Source: Frigidibacter albus
GTDB taxonomy: Bacteria > Pseudomonadota > Alphaproteobacteria > Rhodobacterales > Rhodobacteraceae
Direction of reading: 5' to 3'
Assembly (NCBI RefSeq): GCF_009908165.1
Contig: NZ_JAAAUC010000003.1
Span: forward strand, 248,001 to 312,000
DNA length: 64,000 nt
The position numbers and the translations under genes are program-made. The first letter of the stretch is position 1, and every line of letters starts with the position of its first letter. The notes beneath the pieces are model-generated. The model ran no database searches and was not told where the DNA came from. It saw only the letters and a list, made by a program, of their open reading frames with translations. This document shows, piece by piece, positions 27,916-36,162 of this stretch.

Positions 27916-28584
27916 CTATTTCTCCTTGGGGAGTGTCCTCTGGATCGAATCGGCAAGGCGGCTTCCGGCGCCAACGATTTTCGAGAGCACCATGAGTTGC
28001 TCTTTGCAAGCAATGTCGTCTGTCGGATCGGGGTAGTTTATGCGATGATCTATTTCGCCCCAAATTTCCTCGAAAAGGGTCCTTACTTGGAGTTCACAGC
28101 AAGCCAACGCGTCGGGTCTGGGTTTGATTAGGTAATGAACGCTCGTATAACTGGTGTCTCTTTGTACCACTTCAAGATCAAAACCAGCAAAAAAACGAGA
28201 CGCTTCTGGGTCCCAAGTAAACGCTTTGGGGGTCTCGTTCAGAGCCCAATCTCCGGCGGCAACTTTTGCGCGGATTGCCGCGTCAATTACTGAGAAGTCA
28301 CCTTGAAAGATAAGGAGCAGGCGCACACCCGCCAAATCCGTCACTGTAGTGAACAGATTCTCTGGCGTTATTCCCCTTCCTTCCTCGTTCTTTCTGTCGA
28401 TCTTTTTCCTGAGGCTGTCCCTGTCCTTTAGCCTCTTCTTAATAGAATGAATTACGCGAATGCGGTTCACTTGAACGCTGGGATGACTCGAAAAGAAACG
28501 ATGGATGCCATCCATGAAAATTTCAGTATCGTCTATTCCTTCGGTATAAGCCCTTAAAAATTCCAGCCACTGCTCATCGGTCAT
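27916..28584 (-). CDS. Stand-alone RelA/SpoT-domain nucleotidyl(pyrophospho)transferase-like protein
   Basis: 222 aa, a single RelA/SpoT synthetase domain with no HD hydrolase, TGS or ACT domain, so of small-alarmone-synthetase or toxSAS size. Catalytic motifs appear intact: R51-x-K53-x3-S57 (RLKDRDS), D83-x2-G86-x-R88 (DLAGVR), Y146-x-S-x-H150 (YTSVH) and E164-x-Q-x-R-T (ELQVRT), then W175 and H180. Members of this fold make (p)ppGpp or ppApp, or pyrophosphorylate the CCA end of tRNA. It overlaps the end of the ParA-type gene by one base (TAATG), so the products are probably made in fixed ratio. Clearly foreign in composition. Toxicity and chemistry are inference. Confidence 0.8.
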   Translation of the reverse strand: MTDEQWLEFLRAYTEGIDDTEIFMDGIHRFFSSHPSVQVNRIRVIHSIKKRLKDRDSLRKKIDRKNEEGRGITPENLFTTVTDLAGVRLLLIFQGDFSVIDAAIRAKVAAGDWALNETPKAFTWDPEASRFFAGFDLEVVQRDTSYTSVHYLIKPRPDALACCELQVRTLFEEIWGEIDHRINYPDPTDDIACKEQLMVLSKIVGAGSRLADSIQRTLPKEK

Positions 28585-29690
28585 TACACTGCCCTCAGGC
28601 GGTCAACAACATCACTTGCAAATTTCTGGTACGAAGCTTGGGTGGCTTCGTATATCTTTCGATTACCTCTGATGGTGGAGGCATCTTCGGAATCCAGAAG
28701 ATCGCTAGAAGGTAGGCTCCACATCGGTAGATGGTACTTTTGTGCCATGCTTGGCAACGTGTTATGCCCGTGAATTACCGAGCCTCCTCCAATGCTCTCC
28801 CTCAGTCTGCTTTCTGAAATTTTGGCCATTTGACCGGGAGGTATGGCTGAGAATATGATATCCGGTATTTGCTTTGCGTAATTGTAGTGCGCCTGCGCAA
28901 TTCCCATATCATTTGTGGTTTTTGAGCCTTGCAGTCGCTTTGCGTTGTAAAGCGTGAACCCAAGAAACTGCACGAATTGGCCGGCGAAGCTGTGGCGTTT
29001 GGCGTCAGAGAGGAGTGCAAATATGCTTTCGTACTGCCGCTTCCATAGTGAGAGCGCGGCCCCAATGTTGCGTATTCCATACACTGAAAATAAATCAGGA
29101 TTGCCTGGGATAATGAATGCGTCTGCTTGGCTGAGAATGTTTCTGTTGAGTGCGCCCAGGGATGGTGATGTGTCTATTATGACAATGTCGTAGCCGTGAC
29201 TTTTAGAGTAGTCCTCGGCCATCGCGCGAACACTCGTCGCGGTGCGGATTGCAAGTGGATCTCCAGAATAGACGCTGCTGAACCTTTCCGCAACCTTAGA
29301 TTCGAAGGTGTGTAGTGTGAGCCGTCCGGGGATTAGGTCAAGATTGCGTTTAAGGGTAATGGGTGGCGGAAGAGATTTCAACTCCTCCGTCCCATCCTCA
29401 ATGGGCTTGAGTGAGAAGTGGATTGATCTCGGATTGGAGATTAGGTTTCTAAAGGCGTTGTCCGTGCTTTTTTCACGGGCGGTCTTGAAGTCATCGATGA
29501 ATGGATCTTCTGGAAGCCAAATATCTGCAATCACGCCTTCGTTTAAAGAGTAGACAGTCAGATTGCACTGAGGATCGAGATCGATCATCAACACTCTCTG
29601 ACCTATTTCGGCCAAGGCGTGAGCCATGTGATAGGTGAGTGTAGTTTTCCCGACGCCACCCTTGTTATTAAAGACGGTCAAAATCTTCAT
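28584..29690 (-). CDS. ParA/MinD/Soj-type P-loop ATPase, partner of the RelA/SpoT protein
   Basis: 368 aa. Deviant Walker A KGGVGKTT at residues 10-17 with the signature first lysine, Walker A-prime in LMIDLDPQCNLT, and Walker B in DIVIIDTSPSLG followed by NRNILSQADAFIIP, all typical of ParA. It is 100 residues longer than Soj, with extra material after residue 60 and a C-terminal part I do not recognise. No ParB, parS-like array or replication gene is present, so plasmid partition is unlikely. GAGGG stands five bases before the ATG. It is first in the two-gene unit; a role as sensor or neutraliser of the downstream protein is inference. Confidence 0.85.
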   Translation of the reverse strand: MKILTVFNNKGGVGKTTLTYHMAHALAEIGQRVLMIDLDPQCNLTVYSLNEGVIADIWLPEDPFIDDFKTAREKSTDNAFRNLISNPRSIHFSLKPIEDGTEELKSLPPPITLKRNLDLIPGRLTLHTFESKVAERFSSVYSGDPLAIRTATSVRAMAEDYSKSHGYDIVIIDTSPSLGALNRNILSQADAFIIPGNPDLFSVYGIRNIGAALSLWKRQYESIFALLSDAKRHSFAGQFVQFLGFTLYNAKRLQGSKTTNDMGIAQAHYNYAKQIPDIIFSAIPPGQMAKISESRLRESIGGGSVIHGHNTLPSMAQKYHLPMWSLPSSDLLDSEDASTIRGNRKIYEATQASYQKFASDVVDRLRAV

Positions 29691-29861
29691 GTAAACCCTC
29701 GATCTGGTGGTGTTTTATTGATGTGTCGAGCGTCGTTTGACTACTTCACTGCTGAACTTTTGCCCAAGTTGCTGAGGCTTTCAAGGTGATCTTGGGTCGC
29801 GCCAGTTAAATGTTTGGCTCATGCCCAAAAAAGCACTTTGGAAGGGGCCTGCGTTGCACCC

Positions 29862-32800
29862 TCACCCCGCCTGCACCAGCAACTCCGCGTTCCCCCCCGA
29901 GGCTGTCGTGTCGATGCACACATGCCGCTCCAGCAGCGCATGGGCCCGGTCGGGGGCGCTGGTAATCAGCGGCAGGATCGGGCCGGGGCGGGTGGCGAGG
30001 GCTTCCGTCATCGTCCGGGCCTGCGCATCGGGGCCCCAGTAGAGCACGCCGGAGAAGCCTTGCAGCCGGGTCAGGGCCTCGGGGAGGGTGCCGGGGGCCT
30101 CGACCGCCGTGCCGCCGAGGGCGCGGATGGCGGCGGCCTGGGCGGCGGCGGCCTCGGGCCCCGGGCCGGCGCAGAGCAGGGGGGCGCGGGGGTGGAGCGA
30201 GAGGCGGTTGGACTCGCCGGTGGGGCCGGGGAGGGCGTGGGTCTCGACCGCGGCAGCCGGGGCGGCGGCGGCGGTCAGGCGGGCTTGCAGGGCGGGCTCG
30301 GCTTCGGGGGCGACCAAATTCATCTCGGGCTCGGCCGCCACCTCGATCCGCGGCGCGGCGGTGAAGCGGGGCAGGTAGTCCGGCCCGCCGGCCTTGGGCC
30401 CGGTGCCCGACATCCCCTCGCCGCCAAAGGGCTGGCTGCCGACCACGGCGCCGATCTGGTTGCGGTTGACATAGAGGTTGCCGACCTGCAGCGCCGCCGT
30501 CACCTCCTGCACGCGCCCGTCGATGCGGCTGTGGATGCCGAAGGTGAGGCCGTAGCCGCTGGCGTTGATGGCGGCGACGACCTTTTGCAGGTCGGTCGCG
30601 CGGAAGGTGGCGACGTGGAGGATGGGGCCGAAGATCTCCTCTGCCATGTCCTCGATGCCGCCGATGCGCAGGATCGCGGGGGCGGCGAAGGTGCCTGTGG
30701 CGGGGGGGACGAGTTCCTTGATGAGGCGGCCATCGCTGCGGGCCTTGGCGACATGGGCGCGGATCTTGTCCAGCGCATCGGTGTCGATGACCGGGCCGAT
30801 ATCGGTGGCGAGGTGCCAGGGGTCGCCCAGGACCAGCTCGTCCATGGCTCCCGCCAGCATGTGGAGGAGGGGGGCGGCGATGTCTTCCTGCACGTAGAGG
30901 CAGCGCAGGGCCGAGCAGCGCTGGCCCGCCGACTGGAAGGCCGAGGCGACGATGTCGCGCACCGCCTGTTCGGGCAGGGCGGTGGAGTCGACGATCATGG
31001 CGTTGAGGCCGCCGGTTTCGGCAATGAGGGGCGTGCCGGGGGCGGTGGCTTTCGCCATGGCAGTGCGGATGGCTTGCGCGGTGGCGGTGGAGCCGGTGAA
31101 GACGGTGCCGTGGATGCGCGGGTCGGCGGTGAGGGCGGCGCCGATGCTGGCGCCGGGGCCGGGGAGGAGCTGCAGGGCGGTGCGCGGCACGCCAGCCTGG
31201 TGCAGGAGGCGGGTGGCAAGGTGGGCGATCAGCGGCGTCTGCTCGGCCGGTTTGGCCAGCACGGCGTTGCCGGCGGCGAGGGCGGCGGCGATCTGGCCGG
31301 TGAAGATGGCGAGCGGGAAGTTCCACGGGCTGATGCAGGTGATGGTGCCGCGGGCGGGGGCGGTGAGGGTTGCGCCCTGGGCGGCGTAGTAGCGCAGGAA
31401 GTCCACCGCCTCGCGCAGTTCGGCGACGGCGTCGGGCAGGGTCTTGCCGGCCTCGCGGGCGAGAAGGGCGAAGATTTCGCCGAAGTGATCCTCGTAGAGG
31501 CCCGCGGCGCGGGTCAGGATTTCGGCGCGTTCTGCGGCGGGGGCGTCCCACGCGGCGGCGGCGGCGAGGGCGGTTTCGGCATCTGCCTTTGTGGCGAGGG
31601 CGGCATGGCCGATGAGCGCGCCGGTGGCGGGGTTGTGGAGCGGCTGGGGAGCGGTGGCGGCGAGGGGGCCGGCGATCAGCGGGGCGGCCTGCGGCGCGGT
31701 GTCAAGGAAGGGCGTGCGGGCGGCTTCGATGGCGGCGAGGGTGGCGGCGTCGGTCAGGTCGAAGCCGCGGCTGTTGGCGCGATCCGCGAACAGGGCGGGG
31801 CCGGGGCGGATCGCGGGGTTGGCGGCCTCGGGCAGCAGCGCCTCGATGGCGGCAAAGGGGCAGGCGGCGACGGTTTCGGGCGGCACCTCGGCATCGACGA
31901 TCTGGTGAACGAAGGAAGAGTTGGCGCCGTTCTCCAGCAACCGCCGCACAAGGTAGGCCAGCAGGTCGCGGTGGGCGCCGACGGGGGCGTAGATGCGGCA
32001 GCGGGTGCCCTCGGCGCGGTGGACGATGTCATGCAGACGCTCGCCCATGCCATGCAGGCGCTGGAACTCAAAGGCGGCGGGGTCGGCGGCCATCTCGAGG
32101 ATCGCGGCAACGGTATGGGCGTTGTGGGTGGCGAATTGCGGATAGATGCGGTCTGTCATCGCCAAGAGCTTGGCGGCATTGGCGATATAGCTGACATCGG
32201 TGGCCTGCTTGCGGGTGAAGACCGGGAAATCGGTCAGGCCCAGAACCTGCGCGCGCTTCACCTCGGCATCCCAATAGGCGCCCTTGACCAGCCGCACCAT
32301 GATGCGCCGGTCGTATTTCACGGCCAGCGCGTTGAGCCAGTCCAGCGTGGCCCCGGCGCGGCGGCCGTAAGCCTGCACGACGACGCCGAAGCCGTCCCAG
32401 CCGGCCAGTTCGGGATCGGCCAGCACCGCCTCGATCACCTTCAGCGACAGGGTCAGGCGGTCGGCTTCCTCGGCGTCGATGTTGAAGCCCATGCCGGCGC
32501 GGGCGGCGTCGCGGGCCAGCGCCTGCACCACCGGCACCAGTTCGGCCATGACGCGATGTTCCTGCGCAACCTCATAGCGCGGATGCAGGGCCGAGAGCTT
32601 GACCGAGATGCCGGGATTGCTGCGCACGTCGCCAGTCGTGCAGGCGCCCGCAATGGCGGCGATGGCGGCGGCGTAGCTTTTGGCATAGCGCGTCGCATCC
32701 TCGCCGGTTTTTGCGGCCTCGCCCAGCATGTCGTAGCTGTAGGTGTAGCCCTGCTCCTCCAGCTTTTCGGCGCGGGTCATCGCCGATTTGATGCTTTCCC

Positions 32801-33308
32801 CCAGCACGAACTGCCGGCCCATCTCTTTCATCGCGCGGGCGACGGCGGCGCGGATTACCGGCTCCCCCACGCGGCGGATCGCGGCGCGCAGGTGGCCGGT
32901 GACGCCCGGCTCCCGCTCATCCAGAACCTTGCCGGTCAGCATCAGCGCCCAGGTCGAGGCGTTGACGAGGGTGGAGGCAGAGCCGCCAAGGTGGCGCGAC
33001 CAGTCCGACGGCGCGATCTTGTCCTCGATCAGCGCATCCATCGTGCCGGCATCGGGCACGCGCAGCAGCGCCTCGGCCAAGCACATCAGCGCGATGCCTT
33101 CGTCGGTCGACAGGCCATATTCGGCCAGGAACACCTCCATCAGCCCCGGGCGGGCATCGGCGCGGATGGCGCGGACCAGATCCGCGCCACGGGCAGCGAT
33201 GCGGGCGCGGGTGGCGCCGTCCAGCCCGGCGCTGGCGATCAGCCCCGCCAGCAGCGGCCCCTCGGCTGCGAGGGTGCCAGAGTCGAGGCGGTGCCAGATG
33301 TCCTGCAT
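29862..33308 (-). CDS. putA: Bifunctional proline dehydrogenase / pyrroline-5-carboxylate dehydrogenase
   Basis: 1148 aa. The N-terminal half is the FAD-dependent PRODH barrel (e.g. GISVKLSALHPRYE, RLVKGAYWDAEVK, YATHNAHT-like FATHNAHT). The C-terminal half is an aldehyde dehydrogenase, with ISPWNFPLAIFTGQ, the Glu in AETGGLNAMIVD and the catalytic Cys in SAGQRCSALR. The extreme C-terminus is the short Type-B-like tail. There is no N-terminal ribbon-helix-helix, so unlike E. coli PutA it cannot repress its own gene; the divergent Lrp-type gene probably does this job. Start ATG 33308 with AGGA seven bases upstream. Substrate is channelled from proline to glutamate. Confidence 0.95.
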   Translation of the reverse strand: MQDIWHRLDSGTLAAEGPLLAGLIASAGLDGATRARIAARGADLVRAIRADARPGLMEVFLAEYGLSTDEGIALMCLAEALLRVPDAGTMDALIEDKIAPSDWSRHLGGSASTLVNASTWALMLTGKVLDEREPGVTGHLRAAIRRVGEPVIRAAVARAMKEMGRQFVLGESIKSAMTRAEKLEEQGYTYSYDMLGEAAKTGEDATRYAKSYAAAIAAIAGACTTGDVRSNPGISVKLSALHPRYEVAQEHRVMAELVPVVQALARDAARAGMGFNIDAEEADRLTLSLKVIEAVLADPELAGWDGFGVVVQAYGRRAGATLDWLNALAVKYDRRIMVRLVKGAYWDAEVKRAQVLGLTDFPVFTRKQATDVSYIANAAKLLAMTDRIYPQFATHNAHTVAAILEMAADPAAFEFQRLHGMGERLHDIVHRAEGTRCRIYAPVGAHRDLLAYLVRRLLENGANSSFVHQIVDAEVPPETVAACPFAAIEALLPEAANPAIRPGPALFADRANSRGFDLTDAATLAAIEAARTPFLDTAPQAAPLIAGPLAATAPQPLHNPATGALIGHAALATKADAETALAAAAAWDAPAAERAEILTRAAGLYEDHFGEIFALLAREAGKTLPDAVAELREAVDFLRYYAAQGATLTAPARGTITCISPWNFPLAIFTGQIAAALAAGNAVLAKPAEQTPLIAHLATRLLHQAGVPRTALQLLPGPGASIGAALTADPRIHGTVFTGSTATAQAIRTAMAKATAPGTPLIAETGGLNAMIVDSTALPEQAVRDIVASAFQSAGQRCSALRCLYVQEDIAAPLLHMLAGAMDELVLGDPWHLATDIGPVIDTDALDKIRAHVAKARSDGRLIKELVPPATGTFAAPAILRIGGIEDMAEEIFGPILHVATFRATDLQKVVAAINASGYGLTFGIHSRIDGRVQEVTAALQVGNLYVNRNQIGAVVGSQPFGGEGMSGTGPKAGGPDYLPRFTAAPRIEVAAEPEMNLVAPEAEPALQARLTAAAAPAAAVETHALPGPTGESNRLSLHPRAPLLCAGPGPEAAAAQAAAIRALGGTAVEAPGTLPEALTRLQGFSGVLYWGPDAQARTMTEALATRPGPILPLITSAPDRAHALLERHVCIDTTASGGNAELLVQAG

Positions 33309-33385
33309 GGGGGGATCCTGTGGAGCGAGAGGGGGATGGGGGGAGGCTTGCAATCGCGGCATTCTACCGGCAAATCTGAAGGTGG

Positions 33386-33423
33386 TTCGCCTGTAGACGA
33401 CTAAGACGCAGGCGGATCGCCTG
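33386..33423. promoter_or_regulatory. Candidate regulator-binding repeats between putA and the Lrp gene
   Basis: Three CGCCTG-type half-sites: TTCGCCTG (33386-33393), its inverted partner CAGGCGGA (33409-33416) and a direct copy ATCGCCTG (33416-33423). The set lies in the 132-base divergent spacer, a good position for a PutR-type activator. Confidence 0.45.
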
Positions 33424-33440
33424 ATTTATGAGAGTTTGAC

Positions 33441-33908
33441 ATGCCCAATGACCTTCCCGCCCTCGACCGTTTCGACACCGCGATTCTGCGCGAACTGGCG
33501 GCGGATGGCCGCATCGCCCATGCCGAACTGGCGCGGCGCGTCGGGCTGACAAAATCCCCGGTGCAGGCGCGGGTGAAACGGCTGGAGCAGGCGGGCTATA
33601 TCGCCGGCTACCGGGCGCTGCTGAACCCGATCCGCATGGGGCTGGCGCATGTCGCCTTTGTCGAGGTGCGGCTGTCGGACACGCGGGAGGCGGCGTTGCA
33701 GGGCTTCAACCGTGCGGTGCGCGGGGTGCCGGAAATCGAGGAGTGCCACATGATCGCGGGCGGGTTCGACTACCTGCTGAAGGTGCGGACCGGCAATATC
33801 TCGGACTATCGCCGGGTGATGGCAGAGCGGATCTCGACGCTGCCGCATGTCGCCTCGACCTCGACCTATGTGGCGATGGAGACGGTGAAGGAGGTGGGAC
33901 TTGCTTAA
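33441..33908 (+). CDS. putR: Lrp/AsnC-family regulator of proline use (PutR-like)
   Basis: 155 aa. Helix-turn-helix in DTAILRELAADGRIAHAELARRVGLTKSPVQARVKRLE, then the AsnC ligand domain with ECHMIAGGFDYLLKVR. In Agrobacterium and Rhodobacter an Lrp-type protein divergent from putA activates it in the presence of proline; the same arrangement here supports that role. Its TAA stop overlaps the stop of the convergent META-domain gene by four bases (TTAA). Confidence 0.88.
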   Translation: MPNDLPALDRFDTAILRELAADGRIAHAELARRVGLTKSPVQARVKRLEQAGYIAGYRALLNPIRMGLAHVAFVEVRLSDTREAALQGFNRAVRGVPEIEECHMIAGGFDYLLKVRTGNISDYRRVMAERISTLPHVASTSTYVAMETVKEVGLA

Positions 33909-35101
33909 AACCGGGCCGTCAGCAGCACCCGGTCGCCGCCGATCAGCTGCAGCGCACCATCGGGGGTGAAGTCGAAGCGGTCGGTTTCCTGCAGGGCCGA
34001 CAGGAAATCCGCCTCCATCCGCGTCAGCGCCGGGGGGCAGGCCATGCGGGTCAGCGCGGCGGGGCCGAAGCGCAGGCCCTCGCCCGTCAGTTCGGCACCG
34101 CCGGTGAATGTGTTGCAGCCGGTGCGGCCCGCAACCCGGCCAAGCGGCAGGAAGGTCAGCATGGCGGCGGCATTGTCGGGGATGCCGCGGCCGCCGATAT
34201 CCTCGACCTGCCATGTGACGCCCGCCAGCAGCGCAGCGGGATCGCCGCCGCAGCCGGGCAGCACGGCATCGGCGGTTTCGACAGCGACCGTGGCGGGGAA
34301 GGGCATCCCGGTGGCAGCGTCGCGGCAAAGCTGGTCCACGACGCTGAAAGCAAGGCCCTCTGCCAGCACGTAACGCCGGTTGGGACCGCTGCTGGCCTCC
34401 GGCGCGGGCAGATCGCCGGTCAGGGTCACGGCGCCATAATCGCCGGTATAGGTGACGGTGCCCGCCTCGATGACGAGGCTCCAGCCCGGTTCGGTGCCGG
34501 TGGCGCGGAACGGGGCAAACCCCGGAAGCTCTGGGTGGCAGGCGGGCAGCGGCGTGCCGCGCAGGCTGACATTCAGGGTGTTGCCCTGAACGGTGGCGAA
34601 GGTGCCGGGGTCGGCGGCGTCGGTGAAGGTGCCGGGCTCGCCCGCCGCAAGGTCGAAATAGGTGGCGCCGATCCGCAGGCGGGCGCCCTCGGCGGTATAG
34701 CCAAGCTCCAGCCCCGCCTCGCCGCAGCGGAAGCGGGTGGCAAAGCCCATCGGCCGATGCGGGCGCAGGCGCAGGATGCCAAGATCGGTGGGGTCGGTGC
34801 CAGCAGGGATGGCCAGTGTCTCGCTGACCCACATCGGCGCGCCGCCGACCAGCACCGCCGCCTGCAGGGTCAGGGCATCGTCGGGCGCGGTCAGGGTGAA
34901 GGGCAGCGGCACCTGCGCGCCCTGCAGCGGCTGGCGCAGCTCGGCCACCAGCGCGCCGCTGGCATCGGTCAGGTCCAGCGCCAGGTCGGCGCCTTCCGGC
35001 AGGGCGATGCGCTGCGGATAACTGGCGCTGCCGGTCAGCAGGCGCTCGGCGAGGGCCGGCGAGGCGGCGAGCAGGGCGGCGAGGACGAGGGCTAGGCGCA
35101 T
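33905..35101 (-). CDS. Exported three-part protein: YbaY-like, COG3650-like and META/HslJ domains
   Basis: 398 aa with a signal peptide (MRLALVLAALLAASPALA, ATG at 35101). Residues ~20-125 look like the YbaY/DUF4424-type beta domain (LTDASGALVAELRQPLQG, then VPLPFTLTAPDD). Residues ~130-265 resemble the COG3650 membrane/META-linked region, with paired cysteines (FRCGEAGL, LPACHPE) and a FRATGTEPGWSLVIE strand. Residues ~280-398 are a META domain with TGCNTFTGG and ALTRMACPP. Such proteins are envelope-stress or heat-shock-related lipoproteins; no lipobox Cys is visible here, so it is probably periplasmic. The upstream longer frame crosses the tRNA gene and is not coding. Confidence 0.78.
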   Translation of the reverse strand: MRLALVLAALLAASPALAERLLTGSASYPQRIALPEGADLALDLTDASGALVAELRQPLQGAQVPLPFTLTAPDDALTLQAAVLVGGAPMWVSETLAIPAGTDPTDLGILRLRPHRPMGFATRFRCGEAGLELGYTAEGARLRIGATYFDLAAGEPGTFTDAADPGTFATVQGNTLNVSLRGTPLPACHPELPGFAPFRATGTEPGWSLVIEAGTVTYTGDYGAVTLTGDLPAPEASSGPNRRYVLAEGLAFSVVDQLCRDAATGMPFPATVAVETADAVLPGCGGDPAALLAGVTWQVEDIGGRGIPDNAAAMLTFLPLGRVAGRTGCNTFTGGAELTGEGLRFGPAALTRMACPPALTRMEADFLSALQETDRFDFTPDGALQLIGGDRVLLTARF

Positions 35102-35237
35102 GGGCGGGCTCTTGGGTGCGAGGCAGGATGTCGCAGGCATAGCGCGGGTTGGGGGCGGAGGCCAGCGGGGGGCTGGGTCGTATTTTGAACTGGAGTGTCC
35201 TGTCCGAAGCCATTTCCGAGTTCGACCTGCTTTGTTC

Positions 35238-35324
35238 GGGCGGGCGCTGGCCGGGCCCTTTGGGGGCCCGTCCGGTGCAAGACGCAATGTCACCGCGTGG
35301 CGAAGGCGATGGCCTTCGCCAAGG
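35238..35324 (-). repeat. Structured dispersed repeat, family 2, copy 2
   Basis: Read on the minus strand it aligns with 22195-22279. Hairpin 1 (35299-35320) has the same nine-base arms; hairpin 2 (35252-35270) is CGGGCCC/GGGCCCG, where copy 1 has CGGGCCT/AGGCCCG. This copy lacks hairpin 3 and has no downstream U-tract. It fills the 320-base gap between the META gene and tRNA-Leu; the remainder of that gap shows nothing I recognise. Confidence 0.75.
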
Positions 35325-35422
35325 CCCGTGATGCAGCCGTGCCGACTTTCCCCCATCTTCCCTTCGGCATTCCCCCCCGCTATGGTCCGCGCCAGAGCCG
35401 GGATCTGCTGCCGGCTCTGGCG

Positions 35423-35506
35423 GCCCGCGTGGTGGAACGGTAGACACAGGGGACTTAAAATCCCTCGGCCCTGGCCTTGCCGGTTCGAGTCCGGCCGCGG
35501 GCACCA
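35423..35506 (+). tRNA. tRNA-Leu(UAA)
   Basis: Cloverleaf read by eye. The acceptor stem pairs GCCCGCG (35423-35429) with CGCGGGC (35496-35502), discriminator A at 35503 and an encoded CCA at 35504-35506. The anticodon stem is GGGGA/TCCCT around the loop CTTAAAA, giving anticodon TAA at 35456-35458. A variable arm of class II length (CGGCCCTGGCC region) and the T-arm GCCGG-TTCGAGT-CCGGC follow. The D-arm carries GGTAGACAC. Decodes UUA. Confidence 0.95.
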
Positions 35507-35589
35507 GCTGCCTTCATCCAAGCCCGGAAAGCCGTGCCCACACTGGTCGAAGCGGCCCGGCAGGGCGGCGCCGACCGTTCTGAAATCAG

Positions 35590-35618
35590 TTGCTTTTGGG
35601 CCGGACCGGGCCCATATT
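35590..35618 (+). promoter_or_regulatory. Sigma-70-type promoter candidate for the cold-shock gene
   Basis: TTGCTT, 17 bases, CATATT (four of six matches in each hexamer). A start near 35625 would give a leader of about 115 bases before the cspA-like ORF, the long structured 5' leader usual in this family. Confidence 0.4.
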
Positions 35619-35742
35619 GGGGCGGCTACGTTATCTCTATCGATCCCTGTCTCGCTTCATCGGCTGCAGTCCTATCGATTTTGAACTGACAGAGCCGGGC
35701 CGTCGCAATGGTGCGGGCGGCATATGTGAAGGAGACATCACG

Positions 35743-35949
35743 ATGGCCACCGGCAGCGTGAAATGGTTCAACACCACCAAGGGTTTCGGCTTCATCGCCC
35801 CGGACGGCGGGAAAAAGGACATTTTCGTCCATATCTCGGCGGTCGAGCGTGCGGGCATCCGTCAGCTGAATGACGGTCAGAAAGTGACCTTCGACATCGA
35901 GACCGGCCGCGACGGCCGCGAATCCGCGACCAACCTCGCGCTGGCCTAA
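35743..35949 (+). CDS. cspA: Cold-shock domain protein (CspA family)
   Basis: 68 aa single OB-fold RNA/DNA chaperone. RNP1 KGFGFI follows WFNTT, and RNP2 DIFVHIS follows the GGKKD loop. GAAGGAG lies eight bases before ATG 35743. It has its own long leader and a very strong terminator 60 bases after the stop, so it is a single-gene transcript. Several paralogues are usual in these genomes; which one this is cannot be told, so the symbol is generic. Confidence 0.92.
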   Translation: MATGSVKWFNTTKGFGFIAPDGGKKDIFVHISAVERAGIRQLNDGQKVTFDIETGRDGRESATNLALA

Positions 35950-36010
35950 GCGACACGATCGCTTGGCGCAGGCAGCGGTCGGGCCCCGGCCCACGATGCC
36001 AGCAAATCTG

Positions 36011-36040
36011 AACGGGGAGGGCACATGCCCTCCCCGTTTG
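36011..36040 (+). terminator. Intrinsic terminator of the cold-shock gene
   Basis: Perfect 12-base stem AACGGGGAGGGC / GCCCTCCCCGTT around ACAT, ending GTTTG. The A-rich left arm and T-rich right arm make it usable in both directions. Confidence 0.85.
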
Positions 36041-36162
36041 CATGTCCGGCAGGCGGAGGCGCGCCAGCGCGGGCGATGCGAGGTTGCCATGCGGCAGTGC
36101 AGCATGGCACACTGCGCGCGACTGCGGCTTTGATGCGCCGCCCAACCAGGACAGGCGCGACC

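Larger units (their letters stand above)
27890..29800. other. A+T-rich inserted cassette (ParA + RelA/SpoT genes)
   Basis: Base composition drops sharply here. Two 60-base lines I counted by eye (28861-28920 and 29161-29220) hold 27 and 28 G/C, about 45-47 %, while flanking putA and rhomboid lines exceed 65-70 %. Codon use also changes, with many A/T-ending codons. The segment holds exactly two complete genes. I see no integrase, transposase, terminal inverted repeat or clear target duplication at either edge; the edges are approximate. Confidence 0.7.

Noticed and set aside
28584-29690. Plasmid or chromosome partition gene parA
   Set aside because: No parB, parS-like repeats or replication genes, and the partner is a RelA/SpoT protein.
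35423-35506. tRNA-Leu as an integration site of an island
   Set aside because: No integrase and no foreign DNA on either side; the family-2 repeat nearby also occurs away from tRNA genes.
36011-36040. Start of exoD at 36025
   Set aside because: This start lies inside the cspA terminator and adds 46 unconserved residues; 36163 gives the normal protein.
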